Assembly: GCF_037977055.1 (NCBI RefSeq)
Contig: NZ_CP150274.1
Span: forward strand, 1,612,001-1,676,000
From: Paenibacillus sp. FSL K6-1096
Lineage (GTDB): Bacteria > Bacillota > Bacilli > Paenibacillales > Paenibacillaceae
Reading direction: 5' to 3'
DNA length: 64,000 nt
The notes beneath the pieces are model-generated. The model saw only the letters and a program-made list of their open reading frames with translations. It was not told where the DNA came from and did not search any database. Positions within the stretch are counted from its first letter, which is position 1, and each line of letters begins with the position of its first letter. A program made the position numbers and the translations under genes. Positions 24,922 through 32,848 of this stretch are shown here, one piece after another.

Positions 24922-25671
24922 TCAGTTCCCCGTCTTATTACGGAAATAATTCTGCAGGAACTCTCTGGCCCGGTCGGACTTCGGATGGTTGAACACCTGG
25001 TCTGGTGTGCCTTCCTCCACGATTTTGCCTCTGTCCAGGAAAAGCACCTTGCTCGCCACTTCGTACACGAAGCTCATCTCATGCGACACAAGAATCATCG
25101 TCTGTCCCGTAGCTGCGGTCTTCTTGATCGTCTGCAGCACCTCGCCGACCAGCTCGGGGTCCAGCGCCGAGGTTGGCTCGTCCAGGAGCAGCAGCTTCGG
25201 ATTCATCGCGAGCGCGCGGGCAATGCCCACCCGCTGCTGCTGGCCGCCAGACAGATGCTTCGGATAATAATGAGCGCGGTCAGCGAGACCTACCTGCTCC
25301 AGTTGCTCCTGGGCAATCTGGGCGGCTTCGCGGTCATTCATCTTTTTGACAATCTTCAGGCCTTCCTTGACATTATCCAGTGCCGTCCGGTGCTGGAACA
25401 GATTGAATTGCTGAAACACCATCGCCGTCTGCTTCCGCAGCTCCAGCCGCTGCTTGTTCGTAATCGTGCTGAAGTCCACCTGAAAGCCTTCGAGATCCAG
25501 CGTGCCCTGATCTGCCTGCTCCAGACAGTTGAGCGCACGCAGGAAGGTCGATTTGCCTGCACCAGATGAGCCGATGAGAGCAACGACATCCCCCTTGTTA
25601 ATCTCAACGGACAGATCGTCCAGAATCAGATTCCCGTGAAAAGACTTGGATAAATGGCTTACCTTAATCAT
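24922..25671 (-). CDS. Amino-acid ABC transporter ATP-binding protein
   Basis: 249 residues from ATG 25671 (MIKVSHLSK), which follows GGAGAGGGA and overlaps the permease stop as TGATG. It energises uptake through the permease encoded upstream. Walker A GSSGAGKST, Q-loop VFQQFNLF, signature LSGGQQQR and Walker B LLLLDEPTSALD with SHE switch are all intact. The sequence belongs to the GlnQ/TcyC polar amino-acid class. Substrate is not fixed by sequence; cystine or another polar amino acid is possible. Confidence 0.93.
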   Translation of the reverse strand: MIKVSHLSKSFHGNLILDDLSVEINKGDVVALIGSSGAGKSTFLRALNCLEQADQGTLDLEGFQVDFSTITNKQRLELRKQTAMVFQQFNLFQHRTALDNVKEGLKIVKKMNDREAAQIAQEQLEQVGLADRAHYYPKHLSGGQQQRVGIARALAMNPKLLLLDEPTSALDPELVGEVLQTIKKTAATGQTMILVSHEMSFVYEVASKVLFLDRGKIVEEGTPDQVFNHPKSDRAREFLQNYFRNKTGN

Positions 25672-26426
25672 CAGATCCCTCTCCTTCCCCAAGAGAACCA
25701 GCCACGGTTCATAGCCCCGGCAGCGGAGTCTGGAATCGAGAATCTCTTCTCCAGGAAGCGGAGAAGCTGTTCAATCAGAATCGTCATGACCCAGTAGATG
25801 ATCGCCAGCGCGAGATACACCTCGAAGAAGCGGAAGTTGCTGCCGGAGATGATTTTACCCTTGGCCGTCATTTCGATTACACCTGCGACGAAGGCCAGGG
25901 AGGTCCCCTTCAGCAATCCGATCAGCGCGTTACCCAGCGGCGGAATCGCCACCACCAGCGCCTGGGGAACAATCACTCTTCTCAGCACCTGCAGATACGT
26001 CATCCCCAGCGATTCGGCGGCCTCAATCTGGCCCTTGTTCACCGATTGCAGCGCCGCGCGGATCGTCTCCGAGTTGTACGCCGCTTCATTGAACGCGAAG
26101 GTGACCAGCACGAAGATCATCGGCGGAATGGTATTGATATTATAATCTGTCCCGTACTGCTGGTTGATGAATTTGAGCAATAACGGAATTCCGTTGTAGG
26201 TCAGATACAATTGCACAATGATCGGCGTTCCCCGGATGAACGAGATGAAGACAGAGACCAGCTGGCTTAGGACGGGGATGCGTCTCATGCGGATGACTGC
26301 GAACAGCAGCGCAAACACAAGGCCGACAATCATCGAAATGACTGTAATTTGCAGACTCACAGGAAGGACCTCTAACAGCCGAGGTATGGATGTGAATACC
26401 GCGTTGATATCAAAAATCTCTCCCAT
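25671..26426 (-). CDS. Amino-acid ABC transporter permease (HisM/TcyB type)
   Basis: 251 residues with about five membrane helices and the permease coupling motif EAAESLGMTYLQVLRRVIVPQALVVAIPPLGN. The segment SFIRGTPIIVQLYL is typical of polar amino-acid permeases. Since only one permease gene is present, the channel is likely a homodimer. Downstream coupling to the ATPase gene is by one shared base. The longest gap in this operon (40 bases) separates it from the CapA-like gene upstream. Confidence 0.93.
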   Translation of the reverse strand: MGEIFDINAVFTSIPRLLEVLPVSLQITVISMIVGLVFALLFAVIRMRRIPVLSQLVSVFISFIRGTPIIVQLYLTYNGIPLLLKFINQQYGTDYNINTIPPMIFVLVTFAFNEAAYNSETIRAALQSVNKGQIEAAESLGMTYLQVLRRVIVPQALVVAIPPLGNALIGLLKGTSLAFVAGVIEMTAKGKIISGSNFRFFEVYLALAIIYWVMTILIEQLLRFLEKRFSIPDSAAGAMNRGWFSWGRRGI

Positions 26427-26466
26427 GCAGACTAACTTCCTTCCACCTTCAATTTACAGGCGCGGG

Positions 26467-27798
26467 TTAACACGGTCTCACAACGAGACGTCCGCCCTCA
26501 TAGATCACTTCCGTATGATACCGTTCCTTGCTTACCGCATTCAGCCGTTCCACCAGGGAGCCCGCAGCTTCCTCCGAAGCCAGCACCGGCAGACCGCGCT
26601 TGGTCACCGTCTCATGGGTAAGCCGAAGGTCGATCGGAACCAGCTCATAGCTGAACCGCTTGTCCTCCACACTCAGATCGAACAGGACGAGGAAGTTCTC
26701 CGAGAACTTACGGTCGCTATAGAAGCCCTGCCAGTTCCCTTCGCTGTCCTTGGTCCGGTTCTTGTGCAGAGTGGACGGCGCTTCATTCTCAGGATATCCG
26801 TAGGCGGTGAACATCTCAGGCGAGATGATCGATTCCCCGGCCTCAAATTCCATGAACAGACTGCCCAGGTTATAAAAAATCGGCTGCCCCTGATACAGCT
26901 CCACCCCACGGGTGAAGTGGGCGCCATGTCCGAACACACAGCTCGCCCCGGCATCGACCGCACCCCGCGCGAAGGTCTCGATGAACTCGGCCGGATAATC
27001 GGAGTACCAGTTCTCGTTTTCCCCTTCATGCGTATGCAGGCTGACAAACACATAATCACTGCGCTCGCGGGCATCCTGAATGGTACGGTAGATCTCCTGC
27101 TGATCCTGCTCGTTCGCTGTTGTCCGGACGCGGGAGTGTTCCCCCTTCTCGAAGGTTAAATAACCTTCAAAAAACGAGCCGAATTCATAGTAATTCTCCG
27201 ATCTGCTCTTGAAGGTCTCAATCCGCTTGCCTTCCTCCATGCTGGCGGCAATGCCGATCCGCTCACTAATCTCCTTCAGCGTGTTGAAGTCCTGATCGTT
27301 CACGACATAGGTCCTCGACCAGCGGAGCGGATTGACGCCCGGACGGGCCGGAACGCCATTCCCCGGATTCGAGGCTGCGAATACCTCACTTCTCGTTACA
27401 TCAATAGTGATGATCGCAATCCGGCCGTCTGCCGTATCCACGAACACCGGCTTGCGGGCTTCATGCAGGCTCATGCCCACTCCGAGCGGCACCAGTCCGC
27501 GCGCCTCCGCCTCTTCCATTGTATCCACAAGCCCCTGGGTCCCGTAGTCCCCCGTATGATTATTCGCGAAGCCGACATAGCGGATATTCAGCTTCCCGAA
27601 TTCATCTAACGCCTTGGGGCGCACACTGGTCTGGTAACCGCGGCCTGCCGCCGGAACTGTATTCGGCCGCGGGGTCACAAACTCTGCATTGGTAAAAGCC
27701 TCATCGGCCCTCTGAAGCAGCGCCAGCAGCTCCGGGTCCATTGTTTTATCTAAGTTACTGCTGGAGAATAATGAATCTCCCGAGATTAAGAATTTCAT
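26467..27798 (-). CDS. CapA/PgsA-family protein inside an amino-acid ABC operon
   Basis: 443 residues; ATG 27798 follows AAAGGTGATC. It has the CapA-type metallophosphatase-like fold: ISGDSLF at the N-terminus, NAEFVTPRP, YVGFANNHTGDYG (NNH and D), SLHTHEGEN and FGHGAHFTRGVELYQGQPIFYNLGSLF. CapA proteins take part in poly-gamma-glutamate synthesis or hydrolysis, but many relatives are unassigned. There is no signal peptide or membrane anchor, so this one is cytoplasmic, unlike PgsA. Its place between the binding protein and permease suggests that it processes the imported compound, perhaps a gamma-linked peptide or amino-acid derivative. That link is inference. Confidence 0.8.
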   Translation of the reverse strand: MKFLISGDSLFSSSNLDKTMDPELLALLQRADEAFTNAEFVTPRPNTVPAAGRGYQTSVRPKALDEFGKLNIRYVGFANNHTGDYGTQGLVDTMEEAEARGLVPLGVGMSLHEARKPVFVDTADGRIAIITIDVTRSEVFAASNPGNGVPARPGVNPLRWSRTYVVNDQDFNTLKEISERIGIAASMEEGKRIETFKSRSENYYEFGSFFEGYLTFEKGEHSRVRTTANEQDQQEIYRTIQDARERSDYVFVSLHTHEGENENWYSDYPAEFIETFARGAVDAGASCVFGHGAHFTRGVELYQGQPIFYNLGSLFMEFEAGESIISPEMFTAYGYPENEAPSTLHKNRTKDSEGNWQGFYSDRKFSENFLVLFDLSVEDKRFSYELVPIDLRLTHETVTKRGLPVLASEEAAGSLVERLNAVSKERYHTEVIYEGGRLVVRPC

Positions 27799-27816
27799 GT
27801 GATCACCTTTCTGCGG

Positions 27817-28659
27817 TTACTCCATTAGCTCTTTCTTCGGCAGATAGTCGCCGCCAAGCTGTTCCTGGCTGATCTTCAGCAGGGTGCCGTCTGCATACAT
27901 TTCCTTAATCCGTTTGTTGACCAGATCCAGCAGGCTGCTGTCCGCCGACTTGGATAACAGGATGTACGAACCGGGGTCACTGTTTGCTGTGGAGAACGGA
28001 ACGACCTTCAGGTTAGTGAAGCCATGCTCCTTGATCGCCTTCTCGGCAGACACGCGGGAGATAATGCGCACATCGTAACGTCCGGCTTCAATGCCCTCGA
28101 ACTGCTTCACGAAGTTCTCATCCGTGTACATAATCTCCGCCTTGGCATCCGGATTCGCTTCATTATAATTCTCCAGCAGCGTGGCACCGGAGTTGCCTAC
28201 TTCCGTTACCGCCTTGTAGCCCTTCAGATCCTCTATCGCCTTAAGCGTGTTGTCATCCTTGCGGACCACGAACACATTGGCATTCTCAATAATCGGCAGT
28301 GAGAAATTATATTTGCTGCGCCGCTCTTCATTGGAGCTGAAATTGTTCGCCCCAAGCTGGAAGCGTCCGTTATCCAGACCGGTCAGAATTCCCTCGAATT
28401 CAATGGCCTGAACCTCTAATTTATATTCCGGAAGGTCTTTGAAAATCGCCTTCATCACTTCCACATCATATCCTGTCAGCTGGCCGTCCTTCTCATAGCT
28501 GAACGGATTGCTGACTCCGCTGGTCGCGGCTGTAATCGTCTTCTGATCCGCGCTGCCGCTGTTCTGTTCACCGCTTGCGGCCTCATTCTTGTTCCCGCAG
28601 CCCGCAATCAGGGCACCCAGCATTAAGACAATAACCCCCGACACCCACTTCTTCTTCAT
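27817..28659 (-). CDS. Amino-acid ABC transporter substrate-binding lipoprotein
   Basis: 280 residues. The signal peptide ends in a lipobox LIAGC (Cys21), followed by an Asn/Ser/Gly linker. Family 3 binding-protein features are TSGVSNPFSYEKDGQLTGYDVEVMKAIFK and the central NFSSNEERRSKYNFSLP. It is the first gene of the operon and lies behind a strong promoter at 28735-28763. The binding pocket residues suggest a polar amino acid, but which one I cannot tell. Confidence 0.92.
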   Translation of the reverse strand: MKKKWVSGVIVLMLGALIAGCGNKNEAASGEQNSGSADQKTITAATSGVSNPFSYEKDGQLTGYDVEVMKAIFKDLPEYKLEVQAIEFEGILTGLDNGRFQLGANNFSSNEERRSKYNFSLPIIENANVFVVRKDDNTLKAIEDLKGYKAVTEVGNSGATLLENYNEANPDAKAEIMYTDENFVKQFEGIEAGRYDVRIISRVSAEKAIKEHGFTNLKVVPFSTANSDPGSYILLSKSADSSLLDLVNKRIKEMYADGTLLKISQEQLGGDYLPKKELME

Positions 28660-28734
28660 TATAATCTATTCCCCCTCGTCTGATCACGGAACATGCATTA
28701 TGTCCAATAAATCATAGTCATTTAGTCTGGAATT

Positions 28735-28763
28735 ATTATGTCATGGGGTATACAGTGTGTCAA
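28735..28763 (-). promoter_or_regulatory. Sigma-A promoter of the amino-acid ABC operon
   Basis: On the minus strand TTGACA (28763-28758), exactly 17 bases, CATAAT (28740-28735). It lies 76 bases before the binding-protein start and is the best-matching promoter in the window. Confidence 0.8.
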
Positions 28764-28831
28764 GGTAAACGGGTAAAGGAATTGACGAATGGTGACGAAA
28801 GAAGTCGATTGAAAGCAGGGTCTGCTTCAGC

Positions 28832-29251
28832 CTAATTCAGCAAAAACCTTAGTCTTCCGGCCAGCTCTGCTGCCTCTTCCTCAGTACAGGAGTTCTGCTG
28901 CGCAATAAAAGCAATCCCCTTCGCGCTGTCGCTCCGCCGCGGCAGGAAATGAGCGTGGAAATGGGGAACCCCATCCACCATGATCACCGTATAGACTCGT
29001 TCTGCACCTGTGGCCTGTTTGAGCGCTGACACTATTTTTTGGACCAGAACCCCGTATGAGCCCGCTTCCTCCTCCGTCATCTCAGCGAAATCAAGCAGAT
29101 GCCGCTGCGACTCCAGCACCAGTTGCCCCGGCACGGATTGATCCGCAGGAAAATGACACAATTTCCAGTGTTCATCTTCATATATGTATCCCCCAGGCGG
29201 CTGGGGAGTATTCCCCCGGTGCTTGTCACAAATGAAACAAGTAGTGGTCAT
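28832..29251 (-). CDS. HIT-family nucleotide hydrolase/transferase
   Basis: 139 residues; AAAGAGGCG precedes ATG 29251. The histidine triad reads HFHAHFLP near residue 100, and CFIC at the N-terminus together with later His residues probably holds zinc, as in many HIT proteins. Such enzymes hydrolyse nucleoside phosphoramidates or dinucleoside polyphosphates. It is cytoplasmic. It stands 48 bases before the MerR gene end on the same strand, so it may be co-transcribed with it. Confidence 0.88.
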   Translation of the reverse strand: MTTTCFICDKHRGNTPQPPGGYIYEDEHWKLCHFPADQSVPGQLVLESQRHLLDFAEMTEEEAGSYGVLVQKIVSALKQATGAERVYTVIMVDGVPHFHAHFLPRRSDSAKGIAFIAQQNSCTEEEAAELAGRLRFLLN

Positions 29252-29299
29252 GCGTATCGCCTCTTTCTATTAGGATGGTTAATTGTATGCCTGTGACTG

Positions 29300-29755
29300 C
29301 TAAGAGGACCGCACCACTCGCTTTCGGCGCGCCGGAACCTTGACGCCCTGCTCCAGCAGCTTACTCCAGTTGCCGGGGTTGGTCAGGTCAGGGATGCGTT
29401 GCTCCAGAATGGCCTTATACTGAAGAGCCTTCTCTTCCAGATGAGCGACACGCTGCTTGGCTTCCTCCAGTTGTTGTAGTGCTGCTTCCCTGAACTCCAT
29501 CATCATAGCGAAGCGCTGGGGAACCGTCGAATCCCCTTCGAGGCAGAGATCGACATAGGTTTTGATGCTTTCAATGGGAAGGCCGGTCTGCTTGAGGCAT
29601 CTGATGCCATACAGCCAATTGATCGATTCGTCGTCGAACAGCCGGATGTTGTTCTTGTCGCGCTGAAGACTCGGCACCAGTCCTTTATCTGTATAAAAGC
29701 GCACCGCATGCTCAGTTAGTCCCGTCATGGAAGCTGCTTCTTTGACTGTATACAT
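29300..29755 (-). CDS. MerR-family transcriptional regulator
   Basis: 151 residues from ATG 29755, which follows AAGGAGG; longer in-frame versions lack a ribosome site. The winged helix (YTVKEAASMTGLTEHAVRFYTDKGLVP) and dimerisation coiled coil (REAALQQLEEAKQRVAHLEEKALQYKAILEQR) match the AdhR/YfmP-like MerR subgroup. MerR genes of this type usually lie next to an aldo/keto reductase. Here the reductase with a MerR-style promoter is at 34396, with the glycan island in between. There are no metal-binding Cys. It probably senses a reactive carbonyl or similar stress. Confidence 0.88.
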   Translation of the reverse strand: MYTVKEAASMTGLTEHAVRFYTDKGLVPSLQRDKNNIRLFDDESINWLYGIRCLKQTGLPIESIKTYVDLCLEGDSTVPQRFAMMMEFREAALQQLEEAKQRVAHLEEKALQYKAILEQRIPDLTNPGNWSKLLEQGVKVPARRKRVVRSS

Positions 29756-29932
29756 GTTAATCCTCCTTAAAAAGTTTATTAAGCCTGCTACTTTGAAGAA
29801 CCCACAATGTCCAGCAAATCCGCTATTTTTCAGTACACTCATCATACTTTACGAACCTGCCCCATATGCATTAGAAGACAGCGTAACGGGTACGAAGCCA
29901 TATCTGTAGGATGGATGGAAGGAGAATCTGCC

Positions 29933-31342
29933 TTGAACTTAAAAATACCACTTGAATTCGCTGCACGATTTGCTCAGTTAGGAAGCAACACCTACATCGG
30001 GCAAGGGGGCTTAATTGAGTTTCCAGAGCTAATATCTATTGGAAACAATGTTTCTGTTGAAGCTCCTCACTCTATCAAGACAGCCATTGGAGACCCGCAA
30101 ATTCCTCATACGGGCCCTGCTATCTTTGTAGGAGACGGATGTCAGATTAGCAGAGGAGCACAAATTACAGCTCACCCCAAGGTTATCTTAGAGCGGAGTG
30201 TTCTGATCGGCCCCAACGTTCAAATGGAAGGGGATATTTCCATTGGAGAAGGCTCCTGGATCGGAGCAAACTGCCGCCTATCCGGGAATATACGTATCGG
30301 CGCAGGGAGCGTCGTTAAGGCAAACAGCATAGTCTTGGACAATGTTCCTGACTACTGCATGGTTTCAGGTAATCCCGCATCGATTATACAAATCTATGAG
30401 ACCTCCTCCATGAACTGGGTGGATGTGTCTGATCATGACCACGCCCAGGCTATTCTTACTGCCCGAAGCCAACTCCCGCTGTTATCTATCTGCATCCCAA
30501 CTTACAACCGCGCACCTTATCTGGACATTTGCCTTCACTCTATTTTCTCACAAATCGGAAATAACGAACTAATCGAAGTCGTGGTGTCCGATAACGCCTC
30601 CACAGATGCCACGCCAGCGGTCATAGACAAATATATGGCTCAGTACTCCAATATGAAGTCAGTACGCAATGACACGAACATTGGTGGGGATGCTAATATT
30701 CTTTATGTATTACAGTTGGGGAGAGGGAAATTTGTAAAAATGCAAGGCGATGATGATTATTTCCTGGACGGCAAAATTATGCCTCTGCTTCATGAATTGC
30801 ACAGTCATCCGGAATGCGGAGTCTTTCACATTAGTGTCATCAACGGAAATAGGCCTACCCTTCTGGACTCCGGCATGAGTAATTTCCTGGCAGCCACCAC
30901 CCTTTATGCGGCTTTTATCAGTTCTGTTGTTCTAAGACGTGAGGATTTGGAGAACATTGAGAACCCAGCGTTATTCATACCCAGCAAATTCAATCAGTTA
31001 TATCTTCAATACTCTATATTGAAGGACAACCCGAACTTCTGCATTATGTACGGTAATATCTTCAGCTATGGGGGAGCTTATAATCCCAAATACAGTTTTG
31101 CGGAAGTTTTTTTTAATGGTTATCCATCTATTCTTAGCCATTTTGTAGGTGCCGGCTTGAGTGCTGAAGACATCGCCCGAGTAAAAAGGGAGACATTGTA
31201 TCACTACACTATACCATGGCTTCGCGATAATAAAGCAACTGTGACCAATGAAGAATTCGAAGAAATTTACAAAAAATACTATCAAGATGAGCCCTACTAT
31301 GAGGATGGCCTTGCCATCATGGAAGCAATACGCCAATCCTAA
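29933..31342 (+). CDS. Fused hexapeptide acyltransferase and GT2 glycosyltransferase (copy 1)
   Basis: 469 residues if translation begins at TTG 29933, where AAGGAG lies 9 bases upstream; ATG 29807 lacks a ribosome site. Residues 1-160 form a left-handed beta-helix acyltransferase (NTYIGQGGLIEFPELISIGNNV, SVLIGPNVQMEGDISIGEGSWIG, NVPDYCMVSGNPASII). A GT-A glycosyltransferase starts near 182 (LSICIPTYNRAPYLD, VVSDNASTDATP) with metal motif DDD near 272 (MQGDDDYFLDG), and a helical C-terminal part follows. One polypeptide would both glycosylate and acylate a glycan. It is paralogous to the next gene and to the partial gene at the window start. Base composition is AT-richer than the flanks. Confidence 0.88.
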   Translation: MNLKIPLEFAARFAQLGSNTYIGQGGLIEFPELISIGNNVSVEAPHSIKTAIGDPQIPHTGPAIFVGDGCQISRGAQITAHPKVILERSVLIGPNVQMEGDISIGEGSWIGANCRLSGNIRIGAGSVVKANSIVLDNVPDYCMVSGNPASIIQIYETSSMNWVDVSDHDHAQAILTARSQLPLLSICIPTYNRAPYLDICLHSIFSQIGNNELIEVVVSDNASTDATPAVIDKYMAQYSNMKSVRNDTNIGGDANILYVLQLGRGKFVKMQGDDDYFLDGKIMPLLHELHSHPECGVFHISVINGNRPTLLDSGMSNFLAATTLYAAFISSVVLRREDLENIENPALFIPSKFNQLYLQYSILKDNPNFCIMYGNIFSYGGAYNPKYSFAEVFFNGYPSILSHFVGAGLSAEDIARVKRETLYHYTIPWLRDNKATVTNEEFEEIYKKYYQDEPYYEDGLAIMEAIRQS

Positions 31343-31365
31343 TTTAGGAAGGAAGTTAATAGGTT

Positions 31366-32835
31366 ATGTCACACTCTTTAGAGCCCAACCCAGTTCCCCG
31401 TTTCTTTTACTGTGGCAAAAACACAGATATCTCTCCCATCGGACAACTTCATTATCCCGAGTTCCTTCTCATTGGCGACAGGGTAACAATCAGGGAGGAT
31501 TACTGTATACAGTCTGCAGCACAAGATTCTTTGCCTGTTCCCAAAATTATTATAGGAGATGATTGCAGATGTGAACAAGGCCTCACCCTTCATGCCCTAA
31601 ACCGGATTGAAATCAAGCACCATGTCACCATAGGAAGTAATGTTAGTATATCAGATGCCAGGCATGAGTATCGTCAGATAGGATTACCAGTATTGGCACA
31701 AGGATGGATGGATAACGCCGGAGAAGTTATCATCGGGGAAGGAACACAAATAGCCGATGGAACGGTTATTTCAGGTAATATCAGAATAGGTAAATACTGT
31801 GTAATTCAGCCTGGAAGCTTGGTTGAGCAAGATCTTCCGGATTATTGTGTGGCAGGCGGATCTCCGGCACAAATTCTACAGCAGGAGATGCCTATTCCCC
31901 AACGGGAGACAGCAGGTTTGAATCAAGAATCCAGCATACAGGAATCTACTCCACTTCTGTCCATTTGTATTCCGACTTATAACCGTGCAATCTATCTCGA
32001 TCTCTGTCTTTCCTGCATTTTCAGTCAATTGCAGGACGACAGCCGGGTAGAAGTCATTGTCTGTGACAATGCCTCCACAGATGCTACCCCTCAAGTGATT
32101 GCACGGTATGCCAGCCGTTATCCTGCTCTCAAATCCTACAGAAACAGCACGAACATAGGGGGCGACCGCAATATATATCTTGTAGCTCAACTGGCAAAAG
32201 GCAAATTTATAAAATGGCAGGGTGATGATGATTATTTTGTGGAGGGCTCAATCCCCTCTCTGCTTGATGTCATCCATGATCATATGCAGTGCGGAATTAT
32301 ATATTTGAATGTGCATAACCATGATGGCCAGGTTTATACTGCAGAAGGTGCACCCGCCTATCTTCGGACCTCAGGTATTATGTGTACCTTTATTTCCGGC
32401 ATCATTCTACGAAGGGAAGATTTTAAACAAATTGAAGAACCTTTCCGCTATATTGATTTATCGCTGAATCAAGCCTACATGCAGTACGAAATATTAAACA
32501 AAAACCCGAGCTTTTGCGTGGTGAACCGGAGAATGTTTAATTTTTCCGGAAATCCTCCTTCAGGGTATAATCTCGGGGAAGTCGTCTTCCGTAGTTATCA
32601 GACTATTTTGCGTCATTTCATTGGTAAAGGATTAAGTGAAGAAGATGTGCGGCAAGAAAAGCTGGTTTCCCTCTACAGTTATATTCTACCTTGGTACACG
32701 GGAATCATGCGTGATCATGCCCCTGTTTTTACTGATAACTTTGAGGATCTCTTTAGAGAATTTTATGGAGAAGAGCCGTATTTCGAAGATTTCCTGCTGC
32801 GAATTGCAAGTATAAAAGCTCAGGCAGAATGCTGA
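31366..32835 (+). CDS. Fused hexapeptide acyltransferase and GT2 glycosyltransferase (copy 2)
   Basis: 489 residues. It has the same architecture as the preceding gene: beta-helix acyltransferase at about 20-165 (IGDRVTIREDYCIQS, HVTIGSNVSISDARHEYRQIG with the catalytic His, GNIRIGKYCVIQPGS), then GT2 from about 196 (LSICIPTYNRAIYLDLCLSCIFSQL) with DDD near 285. DARHEYRQ resembles DTDHQYRQ of the stand-alone acyltransferase at 742, while copy 1 lacks this His segment. Copy 1's acyl domain may therefore be inactive or different. It starts 23 bases after copy 1 and is surely in the same operon. Confidence 0.88.
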   Translation: MSHSLEPNPVPRFFYCGKNTDISPIGQLHYPEFLLIGDRVTIREDYCIQSAAQDSLPVPKIIIGDDCRCEQGLTLHALNRIEIKHHVTIGSNVSISDARHEYRQIGLPVLAQGWMDNAGEVIIGEGTQIADGTVISGNIRIGKYCVIQPGSLVEQDLPDYCVAGGSPAQILQQEMPIPQRETAGLNQESSIQESTPLLSICIPTYNRAIYLDLCLSCIFSQLQDDSRVEVIVCDNASTDATPQVIARYASRYPALKSYRNSTNIGGDRNIYLVAQLAKGKFIKWQGDDDYFVEGSIPSLLDVIHDHMQCGIIYLNVHNHDGQVYTAEGAPAYLRTSGIMCTFISGIILRREDFKQIEEPFRYIDLSLNQAYMQYEILNKNPSFCVVNRRMFNFSGNPPSGYNLGEVVFRSYQTILRHFIGKGLSEEDVRQEKLVSLYSYILPWYTGIMRDHAPVFTDNFEDLFREFYGEEPYFEDFLLRIASIKAQAEC

Positions 32836-32848
32836 GGAGGGATTTAGT

